Origin: Paenibacillus sp. LHD-117
GTDB taxonomy: Bacteria > Bacillota > Bacilli > Paenibacillales > Paenibacillaceae
DNA length: 64,000 nt
Direction of reading: 5' to 3'
Assembly: GCF_030929555.1 (NCBI RefSeq)
Contig: NZ_JAVFVT010000033.1
Location: forward strand, 20,715 to 84,714
Of the stretch, positions 51,429 through 59,892 are shown one piece after another (within the stretch, counting starts at the first letter, position 1; the number at the start of each line of letters is the position of its first letter). A program made the position numbers and the translations under genes. The notes under the pieces are model-generated. The model saw only the letters and a list, made by a program, of their open reading frames with translations. It was not told the origin of the DNA and searched no databases.

Positions 51429-51992
51429 TTACCCGTGGATAAGCTGATAGACTTTCACGATGTTGGCGGCGACTTCCCCGATTCGCTTGCGCTCGTTCAT
51501 GGCTTGCTTACGTAGGAAGTCATAGGCTTCGTTCTCGGGAATGCCCTTAATCTCGCTTAGCACCGCCTTCGCTTGGTCGATCCACTTGCGCTCTTCCAGA
51601 CGCAGCATGAGGCTCTCTCTCTCTTCTGCCCATCGCTTGCGCTGCTTCCATCCATGAACGCCGAAGCTAAGCGCGTGGCCCATCTCCGCGGGGCACATGG
51701 TAGGGAAGAGCAGTCCGTCAAGCGCATAACCCCATTCGTCCTGCCCAGGCGCTTCCTCATCGAGGAAGCTGTTGAACCAGAAGGTGGGCAGCTTCTTGGT
51801 TCTCGCCACCGCATGCTGAAGTTTCAGCATGTCTGCCGCGGGAGCGTGGATCACGACGGCGTCAGCAACCATGACAAGGCCCAGCGCCTCGGCTTCCGTC
51901 TTGACGCTGTGCAGCGTCTTGCAGTTGCGTTTGAGGCTGTCCATAGGGGTACCCTTAGCCTTAGGCTCAATGAACAGAATGATTTTCAGCAT
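51429..51992 (-). CDS. ANTAR-domain antiterminator, NasT-like
   Basis: Protein of 187 residues. The N-terminal part (about 1-120) resembles a degenerate receiver domain without the phosphorylatable Asp pattern (MLKIILFIEPKAKG...). A coiled coil (WAEERESLMLRLEERKWIDQ) leads into the C-terminal ANTAR domain (about 130-187; AKAVLSEIKGIPENEAYDFL, NERKRIGEVAANIVKVY). ANTAR proteins bind paired A1/G4 hexaloop hairpins and prevent termination. Such elements lie downstream (narK leader) and divergently (nasD leader). Start ATG at 51992 follows AGGTGGAG; a GTG four codons earlier is unlikely. No NasS-type nitrate sensor is in view. Confidence 0.87.
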   Translation of the reverse strand: MLKIILFIEPKAKGTPMDSLKRNCKTLHSVKTEAEALGLVMVADAVVIHAPAADMLKLQHAVARTKKLPTFWFNSFLDEEAPGQDEWGYALDGLLFPTMCPAEMGHALSFGVHGWKQRKRWAEERESLMLRLEERKWIDQAKAVLSEIKGIPENEAYDFLRKQAMNERKRIGEVAANIVKVYQLIHG

Positions 51993-52202
51993 GCTTGACT
52001 CCACCTCTTCATCGCCCGAATCGTCGGTCTTAGGAAATTTGTAAGTAAATATAACACAGCTTATGAGGTCTGTCGATGGTTAGTAAGGGCAGGTTCCGGG
52101 TTCGTGGGAGATAAAAAACAAGGAACATAGTTGCTTTAATGTTAGCTTATATGGCAAATGCGGAAAATTGGGTTTGGTTTTTTATTTTATGTGTTAGATA
52201 TA

Positions 52203-52232
52203 TTGACATAGACGAACTTTCGCAGGTATACT
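52203..52232 (+). promoter_or_regulatory. Sigma-A promoter of the nasD operon
   Basis: TTGACA (52203-52208), 18-bp spacer, TATACT (52227-52232). The preceding GTTAGATATAT matches the narK promoter upstream sequence. The rest of the 370-bp gap toward the ANTAR gene is AT-rich and shows nothing else recognisable. Confidence 0.82.
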
Positions 52233-52251
52233 TGCAGTAATTATTTAAGTC

Positions 52252-52329
52252 GGCACAACGGCGTGTCGCATCCTATTTTGGCAAAGAAGCCTATCTTGTT
52301 ATGCAAGGCGCATAGCAGGATAGGCTTTT
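52252..52329 (+). promoter_or_regulatory. ANTAR-binding dual hexaloop element and terminator in nasD leader
   Basis: P1 GGCAC-AACGGC-GTGTC (52252-52267) and P2 GGC-AAAGAA-GCC (52280-52291, extended by an outer U-A pair) both have A1/G4 hexaloops. The 3' arm of P2 is the start of a terminator (AGCCTATCTTGTTATGC, 52288-52304, with its complement at 52310-52326) followed by TTTT. Same logic as in the narK leader. P2's stem is only three perfect pairs, so it is weaker than in narK. Confidence 0.8.
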
Positions 52330-52359
52330 CATGTTTTACGAACGTAGGAGGGGACCACG

Positions 52360-54804
52360 ATGAAGAAACTGGTGATGGTTGGCAACGGCATGGCGGGCGT
52401 GTCCTTTGTGGAACAACTGCTCAAGCTCAACCCGAAAAGGTATGAAATTACAATTATCGGCGCCGAGCCGCATCCGAACTACAATCGGATCATGTTATCT
52501 TCCGTATTGGCCGGAGACGCGGAGATGAAAGATATTGTTTTGAACGATTGGGATTGGTACAGAGACAACGGCATTTCGCTGCACACTGGCCAGACGGTAA
52601 CGGGAATCGACACGGAGGCGCGCACGGTCATTACCGACGGAGGCTTCGAATTCCCATATGACGAGCTGGTGCTGGCAACGGGTTCGCTGCCGTTCATGCT
52701 GCCGCTGCCGGGCGCGGATAAAAAAGGCGTTATCGCTTTCCGTGATATTAAGGACTGCGAGACGATGATCGAAACGGCCAAATCATACCGCAAGGCAGTT
52801 GTCATTGGCGGAGGATTGCTCGGGCTGGAAGCCGCGCGCGGTTTGCTCAACCTTAATATGGAAGTAAGTGTCGTACATGTGACGAATAATCTGATGAACC
52901 GACAGCTGGACGAGACGGCCTCCACGATGCTTCGCGATGAGCTGGAGAGCCAAGGCATGAAATTCTTGCTTAATAAGCACTCCGAAAGCATCGTCGGCGG
53001 CGATCGCGTAACCGGCCTCAGATTTAAGGACGGAACGGTAGCGGAAGCGGATCTGATCGTCATGGCGGTCGGCATCGTGCCGAACGCCGAGCTGGCGAAG
53101 TCCAGCGGCATTCACGTCAAACGCGGCATCGTGGTCGACGATTACATGGGCACGAACGTGCCGAACGTGTACTCGGTCGGCGAATGCGCCGAACACCGCG
53201 GCATCTCGTACGGTTTGGTCGCTCCGCTCTACGAGCAAGGCGCCGTGCTCGCGAAGCGGCTTGCGGGCGTAGAGAGCGATGGTTATCAAGGAACGGTACT
53301 TTCCGCAAAGCTTAAGGTATCCGGCGTGAACGTGTTCTCCGCAGGCATCTTCCTGGATGAGCCGGGTACGAAGGCGTTGCGGGTTCAGGACGATTTGGAC
53401 GGCATTTATAAGAAGGTCGTATTCAAGGACGGCAAGGTCATCGGTTCCGTGTTGTTCGGCGATACGTCGGATAGCTCCCGAATTTTCTCCTACATTAGAA
53501 GCGGGGAAGATTTTAAAGGCCGGGAGAAGGAAGTATTGTTCGGAGCGTCGGGCGGGAAAGGCACCAGCAACACCGACCTCGTCGCGGCGATGAGCGGCGA
53601 TGAGATCGTTTGCGGCTGTAACGGCGTCACGAAGGACACGGTTGTGGAGTCCATCATGGAGAAGGGCTGCGTAAGCATTGGCGAGATTAAAGCCTGCACG
53701 AAAGCATCCGGTTCCTGCGGAGGATGCAAGCCTCTTATCGAAGCGATTCTAGAGGCGACGGTCGGGGCTGACAACGTGACGGCCGCGAAGGAAGGCATCT
53801 GCAGCTGCACAACGCGCTCGCGAGAAGAAGTTGTGGAAGCGATCAAGGACATGAGGCTCATGACGACCAAAGAAGTGATGCACGTGCTGGAGTGGCATAA
53901 TCCGGAAGGCTGCTCGAAGTGCCGGCCGGCGATCAACTATTACCTCGGCATGATATGGCCGGAGGATCACGAAGATGAGCCTGAATCCCGGTTCGTCAAC
54001 GAGCGGAACCACGCCAACATTCAGAAGGACGGCACCTTCTCGGTCGTTCCGCGTATTTACGGCGGCGTTACGACGCCGGAGGATCTGAAGCGCATTGCCG
54101 ACATTGCCCAGAAGTACGAAGTGCCGCTCGTCAAGATTACGGGAGGCCAACGGATCGACTTGCTCGGCGTGAAGAAGGAAGATCTGCCGAACATGTGGAA
54201 GGACCTCGATATGCCGTCTGGTTACGCGTACGGCAAAGCGCTGCGTACCGTCAAGACCTGCGTGGGCAATACGTTCTGCCGCTTCGGCACGCAGGATGCG
54301 ATCAAGATGGGCGTCGATATGGAGAAGAAATTCGAGAGGCTGAGCACGCCTCATAAATTTAAGATGGCCGTATCCGGATGTCCGCGGAACTGCGCGGAGG
54401 CGACGATCAAAGATCTCGGCGTCGTCGCGATCGACGGCGGTTGGGAGATTTATGTCGCCGGCAACGGAGGCACGCGCGTAAGGGCGGCCGACTTGCTCGT
54501 GAAGGTGAAGACGGAGCAAGAGGTTATGGATTGGACGGCCGCTTACCTGCAATACTACCGGGAAACGGGGAATTGGAACGAGCGTACGAGCGAATGGTCG
54601 ATACGGATCGGTCTCGATACGATCAAGAACGCGCTTGCGAGCAAGGAAGACCGAGACGCGCTAATCGCCCGGATCGACAAGGCGCTTGCCCTGACGCAAG
54701 ATCCATGGCAACAAATCATTGAAGACGATGGTCTCCGCAAGGCGTTCGACGCTTTGACCGGACCTGTGAATTCCGAAGCCGCGGCAGCCGGCGAGTCCAA
54801 ATGA
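52360..54804 (+). CDS. nasD: Assimilatory nitrite reductase, large subunit
   Basis: NirB/NasD, 814 residues: N-terminal FAD/NADH domain (VGNGMAGVSF; VVIGGGLLGLEAARGL near 148), two BFD-like [2Fe-2S] regions (CGCNGVTKDTV near 424; CSCTTRSREEVV near 487), then the sulphite/nitrite reductase ferredoxin-like and siroheme/4Fe-4S domains. The four cluster cysteines are visible in TCVGNTFCRFGTQD and SGCPRNCAEA. Reduces nitrite to ammonium with NADH. First gene of an operon with nasE and two siroheme genes, controlled by leader antitermination. GTAGGAGGGG precedes the ATG. Confidence 0.95.
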   Translation: MKKLVMVGNGMAGVSFVEQLLKLNPKRYEITIIGAEPHPNYNRIMLSSVLAGDAEMKDIVLNDWDWYRDNGISLHTGQTVTGIDTEARTVITDGGFEFPYDELVLATGSLPFMLPLPGADKKGVIAFRDIKDCETMIETAKSYRKAVVIGGGLLGLEAARGLLNLNMEVSVVHVTNNLMNRQLDETASTMLRDELESQGMKFLLNKHSESIVGGDRVTGLRFKDGTVAEADLIVMAVGIVPNAELAKSSGIHVKRGIVVDDYMGTNVPNVYSVGECAEHRGISYGLVAPLYEQGAVLAKRLAGVESDGYQGTVLSAKLKVSGVNVFSAGIFLDEPGTKALRVQDDLDGIYKKVVFKDGKVIGSVLFGDTSDSSRIFSYIRSGEDFKGREKEVLFGASGGKGTSNTDLVAAMSGDEIVCGCNGVTKDTVVESIMEKGCVSIGEIKACTKASGSCGGCKPLIEAILEATVGADNVTAAKEGICSCTTRSREEVVEAIKDMRLMTTKEVMHVLEWHNPEGCSKCRPAINYYLGMIWPEDHEDEPESRFVNERNHANIQKDGTFSVVPRIYGGVTTPEDLKRIADIAQKYEVPLVKITGGQRIDLLGVKKEDLPNMWKDLDMPSGYAYGKALRTVKTCVGNTFCRFGTQDAIKMGVDMEKKFERLSTPHKFKMAVSGCPRNCAEATIKDLGVVAIDGGWEIYVAGNGGTRVRAADLLVKVKTEQEVMDWTAAYLQYYRETGNWNERTSEWSIRIGLDTIKNALASKEDRDALIARIDKALALTQDPWQQIIEDDGLRKAFDALTGPVNSEAAAAGESK

Positions 54805-54829
54805 GAGAATAGGTAGGGGGAAGAGAACC

Positions 54830-55162
54830 ATGACGGAATTAATTGTCGCGCATATATCGGAATTCCAGGAGCGCAGAAGCCGCGTTTTGAAGCTCGAAGG
54901 GGTCGAAATCGCCGTATTCAAGTTATCGGATGGAAGTCTAAAGGCGATCGAGAACAGCTGTCCGCATAAACAGGGGAAACTGTCGGAGGGAATGGTGTGC
55001 GATCATCATGTTTACTGCCCGCTGCATGATTGGAAGATTGACTTGAACGACGGCAAGGTGCAGGCGCCCGACGACGGCTGCGTGACTGCATTCCCGGTTC
55101 GGATCGATGAGATTGGCAATGTGTTGCTTTCCGTGAACCTTTCTAACATAAGAGCATCATAG
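54830..55162 (+). CDS. nasE: Assimilatory nitrite reductase, small subunit
   Basis: NirD/NasE Rieske-type subunit of 110 residues. The [2Fe-2S] ligands are in ENSCPHKQGKLSEG and VYCPLHDWKIDL (two Cys, two His). It transfers electrons within the NasDE complex. Follows nasD by 25 bp with GTAGGGGGAAG upstream of the ATG. Confidence 0.93.
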   Translation: MTELIVAHISEFQERRSRVLKLEGVEIAVFKLSDGSLKAIENSCPHKQGKLSEGMVCDHHVYCPLHDWKIDLNDGKVQAPDDGCVTAFPVRIDEIGNVLLSVNLSNIRAS

Positions 55163-55197
55163 CATCATAGTTAGCGACTGAATGGGGAGGGCTGCAG

Positions 55198-56076
55198 ATG
55201 GGGACAGCTCGATTGGAAGGCATAACGGTTGCAGTAACGGGTCCTCGCAAGGCGGAAGAGATTAGCCGCATGATTGCCAAGTTCGGCGGCAAGACGGTCA
55301 TTCGGCCCGCGCAAGGAACGGTGTTCCTCGACGATACGATCATTGAATCGCAGCTGAGAGATTTGATCGCGAGACCGGCGGATTGGCTTCTGCTGACGAC
55401 CGGAGTGGGCGCGGAGGCGCTCCTCCAGACGGCGGATCGCCTAGGACTCTCCGATGCGTTCCTGAGCGCGCTTGGCCGCATGAAGGTGGCGGCGCGCGGC
55501 TACAAGACGGTGAACGTGCTGCGCAAGCTTGGCATTACGCCCGTCATCCGGGATAACGACGGTACGACGGCAGGCATGCTCGCGGAGATGGAAGACATCG
55601 ATCTTCGCGGCAAACATGTCGTGCTGCAATTGTACGGAGATCCGGCGCCCAAAATTATCGGCAAGCTTCGCGAGCGCGGCGCGATCTGCGAGGAGCTGCT
55701 GCCGTATCGGCATGTGCCTCCGATCGACGATTCCGTCGAACGTTTGATCGAAGAAGCGCTTCGGGGCGAGGTGAACGCGATCGCGTTCACGAGTACGGTG
55801 CAAGTGCGCTGCCTCATGAATACGGCGGCGGTGTTAGGCAAGCGGGAGGCGCTTCTCGAGGCGTTCGATAACGGCTTGCTCGCCGTCGCGGTCGGGAAGG
55901 TAACAGCTGAAGTGCTGACGGAAGAAGGCGTGGACCGTGTGCTCTATCCGGAAGAAGAGCGCATGGGCAGCATGGTGGTGGCGATATCCAAATACTACGG
56001 CAGCATGGCGGGCGGCGAAGAATCGGAAGTAGCCTCGGTGTCCGGCGAATGCTCCGCCGCGGATTCGGGAGCGTGA
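55198..56076 (+). CDS. hemD: Uroporphyrinogen-III synthase
   Basis: HemD, 292 residues, cyclises hydroxymethylbilane to uroporphyrinogen III. The two-lobed alpha/beta fold is seen with VAVTGPRKAEEISRM at the start, LLLTTGVGAEALL, KVAARGYKTVNVLRKLGI (the family's usual 'vG..T...L...G' turn), FTSTVQV and AVGKVTAEVLTEEG. The C-terminal Ser/Glu-rich tail (about 270-292) is extra. Supplies the siroheme route for nitrite reductase; a second housekeeping hemD in the hem operon is likely elsewhere. Overlaps the start region of cobA. Confidence 0.9.
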   Translation: MGTARLEGITVAVTGPRKAEEISRMIAKFGGKTVIRPAQGTVFLDDTIIESQLRDLIARPADWLLLTTGVGAEALLQTADRLGLSDAFLSALGRMKVAARGYKTVNVLRKLGITPVIRDNDGTTAGMLAEMEDIDLRGKHVVLQLYGDPAPKIIGKLRERGAICEELLPYRHVPPIDDSVERLIEEALRGEVNAIAFTSTVQVRCLMNTAAVLGKREALLEAFDNGLLAVAVGKVTAEVLTEEGVDRVLYPEEERMGSMVVAISKYYGSMAGGEESEVASVSGECSAADSGA

Positions 56077-56081
56077 TCGGT

Positions 56082-56846
56082 ATGGGCGGCAAAGGATTTG
56101 TATATCTGACCGGCGCGGGGCCGGGAGATCCGAAGCTGATTACGCTTCGGGGCCTTGAGACCATCCGGCTGGCGGATGTTATCATCTACGACAGGCTCGT
56201 GTCGGAGGAGTTGCTGAAGGAAGCGAGGGTCGACGCGGCGCTGCTATATGCGGGGAAGGCTTCGGGTCATCATTCGATGGCTCAGGAAGACATTAATGAG
56301 CTGATCGCCGTTCATGCCGAGCGGGGGCTGACGGTTACCCGGCTGAAGGGCGGCGATCCGTTCGTCTTCGGAAGAGGCGGCGAGGAAGCAGCTTACCTGG
56401 CGGAGAGGGGCATCGGCTTCGAGATCGTGCCCGGCATCTCCTCTTCCATCGCGGCGCCCGCGTACGCGGGCATTCCGGTCACGCATCGGAAGGTTGCCGC
56501 TTCGTTCGCGGTCATTACGGGCCACGAGTGCGTGGACAAGACCGGCGCCTCGGTCGACTGGTCATGGGCGGCAGGCGCGGAGACGCTTGTCGTCCTGATG
56601 GGATTGCAGCAGCTGCCCCGCATTACCGAGCGTCTGATCGCCAATGGCAAATCGCCGGATACGCCGATCGCGCTCATTCAGAGCGGCTCGCGCGACGAGC
56701 AGCGCGTCGTCGTCGGCACGCTGCAGGACATTGGGGCGAATCCGGAGACGGGAGAGCTGTCCAGTCCGGTCTCCATTGTGATCGGCCCCGTCGTGGAGCT
56801 GCGAGAGCAGCTTGCTTGGCGAGAAGCCGCAGCGGCGCTTGGGTAA
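56082..56846 (+). CDS. cobA: Uroporphyrinogen-III C-methyltransferase
   Basis: SUMT, 254 residues, methylates uroporphyrinogen III twice with SAM to precorrin-2, the precursor of siroheme. Signatures: VYLTGAGPGDPKLITLRG, VTRLKGGDPFVFGRGGEEA (SAM binding), and PGISSSIAAPAYAGIPVTHR. Start ATG at 56082 lies ten bases after GGGAG; GTG at 56073 overlaps the hemD stop and is an alternative. The dehydrogenase/ferrochelatase step enzymes (SirC/SirB or CysG type) are not in this operon. Confidence 0.94.
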   Translation: MGGKGFVYLTGAGPGDPKLITLRGLETIRLADVIIYDRLVSEELLKEARVDAALLYAGKASGHHSMAQEDINELIAVHAERGLTVTRLKGGDPFVFGRGGEEAAYLAERGIGFEIVPGISSSIAAPAYAGIPVTHRKVAASFAVITGHECVDKTGASVDWSWAAGAETLVVLMGLQQLPRITERLIANGKSPDTPIALIQSGSRDEQRVVVGTLQDIGANPETGELSSPVSIVIGPVVELREQLAWREAAAALG

Positions 56847-56873
56847 TAACGGCGAACAGCGATAATGCATAAC

Positions 56874-56905
56874 GAAAGAGCAGCCATAGACGGCTGCTCT
56901 TTTCA
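56874..56905 (+). terminator. Intrinsic terminator of the nasDE-hemD-cobA operon
   Basis: Perfect 11-bp stem AAAGAGCAGCC (56875-56885) with GGCTGCTCTTT (56892-56902), loop ATAGAC, followed by TCATTTG. Confidence 0.85.
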
Positions 56906-57019
56906 TTTGCCAGCTCATAAGTAGCTGTACTAAAAAAAATGAAAGTAAACTTCCAAGCAAATTGAAATAAGTATTCCGGCGCCATTTGTTATCCTTGTGC
57001 TACAGCAAGGCTGCGAATA

Positions 57020-57125
57020 TGGACTGCAGAGACTAGGCCGTGCACAAGAATTGGACAAAGCACTGCGATGAACCCGGGAGGTGAAGCGTAGCGGAGGCAA
57101 CGAGTCTAAGCCAACGCAGTTGTTT
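57020..57125 (+). other. Structured-RNA-like sequence, possible group II intron relic
   Basis: The stretch with GGCCGTGCACAAGAATTGGA, GATGAACCCGGGAGGTGAAG and AACGAGTCTAAGCCAACGCA, with ACTGCG...CGCAGT pairing across it, has no reading frame. It resembles internal group II intron RNA in style. An intact-looking intron 5' end lies at 63879. Apart from this and the terminator, the 360-bp gap before the fructanase gene shows nothing. Confidence 0.3.
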
Positions 57126-57207
57126 ATTCATGCAATCGCTTACACGGACCGGGGCGAGGTCCGTTTGCAGGGTCATTTTCATTTATGAGGAATTCGGAGG
57201 AGCGGAT

Positions 57208-59892
57208 ATGAGAACTTATTTGTATGGGGCATGCAAGCTCATTCTGGCGTTAATGATTGCTTTTCCCGTCATGTATCCGGGATATCCGGCTGCCTATGCG
57301 GCGGAGCCGGAAAACGACGGGGGCTGGAGTACCAATATGACAGGTTGGGCGAAGAAAGAAGGGGACGATTGGGTCGATGAAGAAGGCGGCAAGCGGCTCG
57401 CGTCGCCTGGCAAAAACACGATGATGCTCGCCGAAGGAATGCGGGGCAGCCTTCAATATGAAGCCGATCTGACGCTGAAAAACATGAACGGCCATGTATC
57501 GCTTGTATTTCGCGCGAACAGCAACGGCTGGGATTCCTACAAAGTGCAGTTGGAGCCGTCCAAAAACGAAATTCGGCTGGTCGGAGGAGGTCTGTTCCAA
57601 ACCTATGCGCCCGCTGAAGCGCTGGAGCTGAATAAGGCTTACTCTGTTCGGATCGTTGCGGAAGAATCCCGGATCCAAGTTTTTTTCGGGTCAGCGGATC
57701 AGCCGATCTTCGACTTGGAGAACCAGACGTACGGCTCCGGACAGATCGGCATACTTGTCTGGGACAGCGACGTACTGATTCGCAACGCTTACGCCGAAGA
57801 CATCATTCCCGTAGAGCCGGGATTCCGCACGAATCTGACGGGCTGGAGCTATTCCGGAGACGCCGGCCAGCATAACGATTCGCCGGAAGGTCTCCGGATG
57901 TCTTCTGCCGGCAATTATTTTGCGTTGGCCGAGCAGGAAATGGAGCATTTCGTTCTCGATGCGGACGTTTCGTTCGAAGAGGAGCAAGGCTTGGGCTCCA
58001 TCGTATTCCGATCGGGCGATAACGGCTGGAGCTCCTACATGGTTCAACTGGATCCGGCTGCGGACAAAATCCGGTTGGTTAATGCCAACGATCAAGCGCC
58101 GGGGCGGCTGTACTTGGAAGCGGAAGCGGAGATCAGACCGAATACGGCATACCGTATTCGGATAAAGTCTGACGGCAACCGGCTCAGCCTATTCTGGAAC
58201 GGAAGCGGCGAACCTGTCTTTTCCGTTATTGACAACGCTCACGCGAACGGGCGAATCGGCATGCATGTGTATAACGGGACAGCGATCTTCCAAAACGTAA
58301 CGGTCCGTCAATTAAACGGGGGCTTTGCCGAGGTTAGCGAAAATCTAGGCGGATGGACGACCAATGAAGACGGGCTGTTAGAGGAAACGGCGGAAGGACT
58401 CAAGCTTGCGTCGCAGGGCAATTTCTTCGCAATTTCGGATCGGATTGCCGGAGACTTCGCCTTTGAAGCGGATGTGAGGCTGGATAGCTTCGAAGGCTTG
58501 GCGTCCCTTGTCTTTCGGTCGGATCAGAGCGGGTGGCGCTCCTACATGCTTCAAGCCGTAACCGTCGCATCCTCGCCCGGAACCGGCGTTCTGCGGCTGC
58601 TGAACGCCGACGACGGAGCCGCGAACCGTCTGTTCGAGGAAGAATCGGTTGCGCTCGCGCCTGCCGGACAGTTTAACCATCTGAAGGTTGTCGCTCGCGG
58701 TTCGTCACTTCAGGTTTTCTGGAATGGTGGCGAAGAACCGTTGATAACGGTCACGGATTCGTCCTACGCGAGCGGCCGGCTCGGTCTGCATGTCTATGAC
58801 GGAAGCGCTGTGTTCCAGCATATTTTTTTGGATGGATTAAGCGAGACCTACCCGGACGTGATTACGAATCTCGAAGGCTGGAGAATCCGCGAGAACGGAA
58901 CGGTTTCTTCAAGCAAGAACAGTCTCCTTCTTCAATCGGATAGCCATGTCACGGCGCTTGCCGGGACCGCCGGCAGCGATTTCGTATATGAATCGGATCT
59001 GACGATCGAGTCGGATGGCGCATCCGGCGGCTTGATCTTGCGTGCCGATTCCGCAGGGCGGCAAGGCTATCTAGTACAGGCGGATCATAAGACGCAGAAG
59101 CTTCGGCTGTTTTCTTTGGACGGGGGCAACGGCATGAATTGGCTTGCGGAGGAGCCGATTGATATAGAAGCCGGCCAAACGTATCGTTTGCGCGTCACAG
59201 CGGATCAATCGAAGCTGCAAGTGTATTGGAACGGAAAATACGATCCCGTGCTGGAAGCGGTTAGCGGTATGTACGTCTCGGGGTTCCTTGGCCTTCATGC
59301 GTATGAAGGGAGCGTCAGATTCCAGAACATTAAGGTTAGCGGAATGTCAACGAATGTGACGGAGTGGCAATCCTATGGCGGATCGTGGAAACCGCACTTG
59401 AACGGGTTGCAGGGCACTCAAGAAGGGGAAAGCTTGTCAGCGCGCATGGCCGAAGCTCCTTCGCCGCTTGCGAATACGCGGGATAAGGTTCTGGAAGCCG
59501 ATCTTATCCTCGACGAGAACACGCCTAACGCTGCGGCCGGGCTGTTGCTTCACGCGAATGAGGACGGAACCGAAGGCTATTTGCTGACGATTGGTCCGGG
59601 TAACCGCGTCGCCTTGCAGAAGCGGGAAGGGAATGCATCGACCGTTGTAAGCGCCAGCGACAGCATTCCTCTTGCGCCAGGCAAGCCGCATCATATCGAG
59701 ATTGTTGCCGAAGGCTCCCGCATAACGGCTTATGTGGACGGATACGAGACGCCTGCCGTCGATGCGAGCGGCTTGAACGCGGAACAAGACAACCGTTCCT
59801 TCGGTATTGCGGTGACGGGCGGGACGGCTTATTTCCAGAACGTCTACGCCTATGACCTGAAGTCGTATTACGAGGAATTGTACCGGCCGTAA
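57208..59892 (+). CDS. N-terminal part of SLH-anchored GH32 fructan hydrolase, ends at internal TAA
   Basis: Residues 1-894 of a giant exported enzyme. After a signal peptide (about 1-35, ending AYAA) come five related beta-sandwich repeats of about 170 residues (starting near 40, 212, 375, 550 and 710). Each carries a segment like YEADLTL...LVFRANS.GWDSYKVQ and ends FQN-V. These look like LamG/concanavalin-type (DUF1080-like) carbohydrate-binding modules. The frame stops at TAA 59890-59892, directly after YYEELYRP where GH32 proteins read YRPQYHYSP. The stop is a single-base change from CAA (Gln). Without read-through this product has only binding modules and no catalytic or anchoring domain. 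GGAGG precedes ATG 57208; earlier starts lack a signal peptide. Confidence 0.8.
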   Translation: MRTYLYGACKLILALMIAFPVMYPGYPAAYAAEPENDGGWSTNMTGWAKKEGDDWVDEEGGKRLASPGKNTMMLAEGMRGSLQYEADLTLKNMNGHVSLVFRANSNGWDSYKVQLEPSKNEIRLVGGGLFQTYAPAEALELNKAYSVRIVAEESRIQVFFGSADQPIFDLENQTYGSGQIGILVWDSDVLIRNAYAEDIIPVEPGFRTNLTGWSYSGDAGQHNDSPEGLRMSSAGNYFALAEQEMEHFVLDADVSFEEEQGLGSIVFRSGDNGWSSYMVQLDPAADKIRLVNANDQAPGRLYLEAEAEIRPNTAYRIRIKSDGNRLSLFWNGSGEPVFSVIDNAHANGRIGMHVYNGTAIFQNVTVRQLNGGFAEVSENLGGWTTNEDGLLEETAEGLKLASQGNFFAISDRIAGDFAFEADVRLDSFEGLASLVFRSDQSGWRSYMLQAVTVASSPGTGVLRLLNADDGAANRLFEEESVALAPAGQFNHLKVVARGSSLQVFWNGGEEPLITVTDSSYASGRLGLHVYDGSAVFQHIFLDGLSETYPDVITNLEGWRIRENGTVSSSKNSLLLQSDSHVTALAGTAGSDFVYESDLTIESDGASGGLILRADSAGRQGYLVQADHKTQKLRLFSLDGGNGMNWLAEEPIDIEAGQTYRLRVTADQSKLQVYWNGKYDPVLEAVSGMYVSGFLGLHAYEGSVRFQNIKVSGMSTNVTEWQSYGGSWKPHLNGLQGTQEGESLSARMAEAPSPLANTRDKVLEADLILDENTPNAAAGLLLHANEDGTEGYLLTIGPGNRVALQKREGNASTVVSASDSIPLAPGKPHHIEIVAEGSRITAYVDGYETPAVDASGLNAEQDNRSFGIAVTGGTAYFQNVYAYDLKSYYEELYRP

